A stretch of 13,500 nt of DNA from Glandiceps talaboti. Taxonomy: Eukaryota; Hemichordata; Enteropneusta; Spengelidae. The notes beneath the pieces are model-generated. The model saw nothing but the letters and a program-made list of their open reading frames with translations, did not search any database and had not been told where the DNA came from. Every line of letters begins with the position of its first letter. Within the stretch, counting starts at the first letter, position 1. Below are positions 10,919-13,500 of the stretch, piece by piece. A program made the position numbers and the translations under genes. The stretch is from positions 5,266,975 to 5,280,474 of the forward strand of contig NC_135554.1 in NCBI RefSeq assembly GCF_964340395.1. Direction: 5' to 3'.

Positions 10919-11338
10919 TCAGTAATTATACAATTCCAAAATCTTCACTTACTTCTTCCACTTCTTGATTGGCTGTCTGGTGTTCATCTGTCATCTGTGT
11001 TCGTGTCATCTTCCGTGACCTTGAGTTCCATCCTGAAAGGAATGAATCAAACAATACAGTATAAACTTACTGTTGGAATGAAATAACAGTTATTTAGATT
11101 CTAATATTTACTCTTAAAGTTGCCACTACTCAATTTAACCTTTTTGAAAAGATATTACCACGGATAATACAATTCTGTTCATCTCCAAAATATTTCTTCA
11201 TTCTGCTACAATCTACTTGTGACATAAGGTTGTCATTACTTGTCGTGTGCTTAGTACTGACAAAACAACTTTTTGATAACTTATACTTTCCATTGCAGAT
11301 GGGAAGAAATATTGGGCAACAAAATTTAATGACCATTC
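10919..11338. repeat. Monomer M27 (copy of M21)
   Basis: Has ctgtcatctg, cttactgttgg and acaaaacaac. Confidence 0.9.
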
Positions 11339-11758
11339 TCAGTAATTATACAATTCCAAAATCTTCACTTACTTCTTCCACTTCTTGATTGGCTGTCTGG
11401 TGTTCATCTGCCATCTGTGTTCGTGTCATCTTCCGTGACCTTGAGTTCCATCCTGAAAGGAATGAATCAAACAATACAGTATAAACTTATTGATGGAATG
11501 AAATAACAGTTATTTAGATTCTAATGTTTACTCTTAAAGTTGCCACTACTCAATTTAACCTTTTTGAAAAGATATTACCACAGATAATACAATTCTGTTC
11601 ATCACCAAAATATTTCTTCATTCTGCTACAATTTACTTGTGACATAAGGTTGTCATTACTTGTCGTGTACTTAGTACTGACAAAAGAACTTTTTGATAAC
11701 TTATACTTTTCATTGCAGATGGGAATAAATATTGGGCAACAAAATTTAATGACCATTC
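11339..11758. repeat. Monomer M28 (copy of M22)
   Basis: Has aatgttta, cacagat and caatttact. Confidence 0.9.
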
Positions 11759-12178
11759 TCAGTAATTATACAATTCCAAAATCTTCACTTACTTCTTCCA
11801 CTTCTTGATTGGCTGTCTGGTGTTCATCTGCCATCTGTGTTCGTGTCATCTTCCGTGACCTTGAGTTCCATCCTGAAAGGAATGAATCAAACAATACAGT
11901 ATAAACTTACTGTTTGAATGAAATAACAGTTATTTAGATTCTAATATTTACTCTTAAAGTTGCCACTACTCAATTTAACCTTTTTGAAAAGATATTACCA
12001 CGGATAATACAATTCTGTTCATCTCCACAATACTTCTTCATTCTGCTACAATCTACTTGTAACATAAGGTTGTCATTACTTGTCGTGTGCTTAGTACTGA
12101 CAAAACAACTTTTTGATAACTTATACTTTCCATTGCAGATCGGAAGAAATATTGGGCAACAAAATTTAATGACCATTT
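11759..12178. repeat. Monomer M29 (copy of M23)
   Basis: Has cttactgtttg, ccacaatac, gtaacat and atcggaag. Confidence 0.9.
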
Positions 12179-12314
12179 TCAGTAATTCTACAATTCCAAA
12201 ATCTTCACTTACTTCTTCCACTTCTTGATTGGCTGTCTGGTGTTCATCTGTCATCTGTGTTCGTGTCATCTTCCGTGACCTTGAGTTCCATCCTGAAAGG
12301 AATGAATCAAACAA
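11970..12314 (-). other. Read-through ORF, M30 into M29
   Basis: Third copy of the Glu-type read-through, from c at 12188, made by the 2520-bp duplication. Confidence 0.2.
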
Positions 12315-12598
12315 TACAGTATAAACTTACTGTTGGAATGAAATAACAGTTATTTAGATTCTAATATTTACTCTTAAAGTTGCCACTACTCAATTTAACC
12401 TTTTTGAAAAGATATTACCACGGATAATACAATTCTGTTCATCTCCAAAATATTTCTTCATTCTGCTACAATCTACTTGTGACATAAGGTTGTCATTACT
12501 TGTCGTGTGCTTAGTACTGACAAAACAACTTTTTGATAACTTATACTTTCCATTGCAGATGGGAAGAAATATTGGGCAACAAAATTTAATGACCATTC
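12179..12598. repeat. Monomer M30 (copy of M24)
   Basis: Has aattctac and ctgtcatctg on the left and cttactgttgg after them. Confidence 0.9.
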
Positions 12599-12632
12599 TC
12601 AGTAATTATACAATTCCAAAATCTTCACTTAC
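12510..12632 (-). other. Candidate intron from B to the next A (123 bp), M31 to M30
   Basis: Runs on the minus strand from gtaagtgaag to the tactaag acceptor and spans the monomer junction. Its length is a multiple of three. In most monomers it holds an in-frame TAA 25 bp after the donor. When that codon is changed the whole intron stays open in frame, giving the longer read-through ORFs listed separately. Confidence 0.25.
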
Positions 12633-12712
12633 TTCTTCCACTTCTTGATTGGCTGTCTGGTGTTCATCTGCCATCTGTGTTCGTGTCATCTTCCGTGACC
12701 TTGAGTTCCATC
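12633..12712 (-). other. Candidate exon B (80 bp), example from M31
   Basis: On the minus strand this segment follows a pyrimidine-rich tract ending cctttcag and is followed by a perfect gtaagt donor. It occurs in every complete monomer at monomer positions 35-114. GC is about 47%, against about 25% in the 126 bp before it. Only three variable positions are seen in it across 32 monomers, and the flanking splice-like bases never change. One frame is open: two bases complete a codon begun upstream, followed by 26 codons beginning Trp-Asn-Ser-Arg-Ser-Arg-Lys and ending Glu-Val-Glu-Glu, a charged hydrophilic peptide I do not recognise. The other two frames contain TGA. Since 80 is not a multiple of 3, consecutive B exons cannot be joined directly in frame. 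An exon in a repeated gene or a transcribed satellite are both possible. Confidence 0.4.
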
Positions 12713-12838
12713 CTGAAAGGAATGAATCAAACAATACAGTATAAACTTATTGATGGAATGAAATAACAGTTATTTAGATTCTAATATTTACTCTTAAAGT
12801 TGCCACTACTCAATTTAACCTTTTTGAAAAGATATTAC
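12713..12838 (-). other. Candidate intron between A and B (126 bp), example from M31
   Basis: Runs on the minus strand from gtaatatctttt to attcctttcag. It is about 25% GC with in-frame stops, and the terminal dinucleotides are invariant in all monomers. An ataactg near the middle could serve as a branch site. A 126-bp intron suits a compact invertebrate genome. Confidence 0.35.
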
Positions 12839-12929
12839 CACGGATAATACAATTCTGTTCATCACCAAAATATTTCTTCATTCTGCTACAATCTACTTGT
12901 GACATAAGGTTGTCATTACTTGTCGTGTA
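12839..12929 (-). other. Candidate exon A (91 bp), example from M31
   Basis: This lies at monomer positions 241-331 on the minus strand and ends at an invariant gtaata donor. The acceptor that keeps frame is tactaag; a stronger-looking ttttgtcag lies 7 bp upstream, but joining B to it gives an immediate TAC TAA. Segment A encodes 30 codons plus a G that pairs with the GA at the start of B to make Gly. It carries two Cys, a KKYFGDEQ-like core and basic residues. Against it, it is the most variable part of the monomer (about 17 variable positions), most changes alter the amino acid, and four monomers are broken. GC is about 36%. It could be a weak or decayed exon, or simply an open stretch. Confidence 0.22.
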
Positions 12930-13018
12930 CTTAGTACTGACAAAAGAACTTTTTGATAACTTATACTTTTCATTGCAGATGGGAATAAATATTGGGCAAC
13001 AAAATTTAATGACCATTC

Positions 13019-13438
13019 TCAGTAATTATACAATTCCAAAATCTTCACTTACTTCTTCCACTTCTTGATTGGCTGTCTGGTGTTCATCTGCCATCTGTGT
13101 TCGTGTCATCTTCCGTGACCTTGAGTTCCATCCTGAAAGGAATGAATCAAACAATACAGTATAAACTTACTGTTTGAATGAAATAACAGTTATTTAGATT
13201 CTAATATTTACTCTTAAAGTTGCCACTACTCAATTTAACCTTTTTGAAAAGATATTACCACGGATAATACAATTCTGTTCATCTCCAAAATATTTCTTCA
13301 TTCTGCTACAATCTACTTGTGACATAAGGTTGTCATTACTTGTCGTGTGCTTAGTACTGACAAAAGAACTTTTTGATAACTTATACTTTCCATTGCAGAT
13401 GGGAATAAATATTGGGACACAAAATTTAACGACCATTT
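13019..13438. repeat. Monomer M32 (divergent)
   Basis: Combines markers seen apart elsewhere: cttactgtttg, tctccaaaatattt, gtgtgc with acaaaagaac, and gggaataaat. It adds private changes near its end: gggacacaaaa for gggcaacaaaa and tttaacgacc for tttaatgacc. It does not continue the 6-monomer pattern. Confidence 0.9.
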
Positions 13439-13500
13439 TCAATAATTATACAATTCCAAAATCTTCACTTACTTCTTCCACTTCTTGATTGGCTGTCTGG
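13439..13500. repeat. Monomer M33, partial (first 62 bp)
   Basis: Opens with tcaataatt, where all other monomers have tcagtaatt, then continues normally into the first 28 bp of segment B. The array therefore continues past the window. Confidence 0.9.

Larger units (their letters stand above)
12599..13018. repeat. Monomer M31 (copy of M25)
   Basis: Has cacggat with tcaccaaaa and gggaataaat. Used below as the example for the candidate exons. Confidence 0.9.
7947..13169. repeat. 6-monomer (2520 bp) higher-order repeat, two tandem copies
   Basis: M20-M25 (7979-10498) and M26-M31 (10499-13018) read as identical, and the match at this offset runs on to both sides: 7947-10649 against 10467-13169. 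It breaks on the left at ggaag/ggaat (7946 and 10466) and on the right at cttat/cttac (10650 and 13170). It is the youngest-looking duplication in the window. Confidence 0.88.
1..13500. repeat. 420-bp tandem repeat array (satellite-like), 32 full monomers plus ends
   Basis: The same unit recurs head to tail throughout, with a 420-bp step in 30 monomers and 418 bp in two (M1, M9). Every landmark recurs in the same order: ttgattggctgtctggtg, the attgcag motif, and cactactcaatttaacc. Differences are mostly single-base substitutions confined to about 45 positions. GC of one monomer counted by hand is 140/420. Bases 1-2 are the tail of an earlier monomer and the right end stops 62 bp into another, so both array boundaries lie outside. 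This is a eukaryotic satellite or an amplified gene segment; no transposase, terminal inverted repeats or microsatellite core is visible. Confidence 0.97.

Noticed and set aside
12810-13016. A 68-codon minus-strand ORF starting with ATG (Met-Val-Ile-Lys-Phe-Cys-Cys), present in 28 of 32 monomers, as a repeated small-protein gene
   Set aside because: It starts inside the likely intron and runs through both candidate splice sites of segment A. Its recurrence follows simply from monomer similarity. No promoter or polyadenylation signal was identified and no family was recognised.
1-13500. CRISPR array
   Set aside because: The unit is 420 bp and nearly identical throughout, with no short repeat and unique-spacer structure.
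1-13500. Tandem rRNA, spliced-leader or tRNA gene array
   Set aside because: No 5S, tRNA A/B-box pair or spliced-leader hallmark was found in the monomer on either strand; ttcgtgtc resembles part of a B box only loosely.
1-13500. Transposable element or viral repeat
   Set aside because: No transposase, integrase or reverse transcriptase coding, no terminal inverted repeats and no target-site duplications are visible; the monomers abut directly.

Overview
The whole window is one head-to-tail tandem repeat array. I see 32 full monomers of 420 bp (two of them 418 bp) and a 62-bp start of a 33rd, with no unique flanking sequence on either side. Monomers differ from each other by only a few percent. 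GC is about 33% (140 of 420 bases in one monomer counted by hand). Nothing resembles a prokaryotic gene: there are no long ORFs, no ribosome-binding sites and no operon layout. The array structure, the higher-order repeats and the GT-AG splice-like signals point to an AT-rich eukaryotic nuclear genome, plausibly an invertebrate. I cannot name the organism.

Layout. I number monomers M1 to M33 from the left, starting each at the tcagtaatt phase. M1-M8 (1-3360) form an 8-monomer higher-order unit of 3358 bp. It is copied at M9-M16; M1-M5 equal M9-M13 by reading, M6/M14 differ by one base, and similarity falls off in M7/M15 and M8/M16. From about M14 a 5-monomer (2100 bp) periodicity appears, with M16-M18 equal to M21-M23. 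It then changes to a 6-monomer (2520 bp) unit in which M20-M25 equal M26-M31. M32 and M33 carry private changes, so the array composition shifts near the right end.

Inside each monomer the minus strand looks like exon and intron. The clearest piece is an 80-bp segment (monomer positions 35-114, 'segment B'). It is bounded by a tttcag acceptor and a gtaagt donor, is about 47% GC against 25-30% in the presumed introns, and is the least variable part of the monomer. A second, weaker candidate exon ('segment A', positions 241-331, 91 bp) ends at a gtaata donor. If A and B are spliced alternately, the frame is kept: 91+80=171 nt, or 57 codons per monomer, joined through a Gly codon split G|GA. In that model the spliced frame is open from the right edge of the window down to M13.

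Against a functional gene are three independent lesions (in M1, M2 and M5, copied into M9, M10 and M13), the high and mostly amino-acid-changing variation in A, and the need for a non-preferred acceptor at A. The safest annotation is a satellite-like array that carries, or descends from, an amplified small-exon gene segment. No protein family was recognised.
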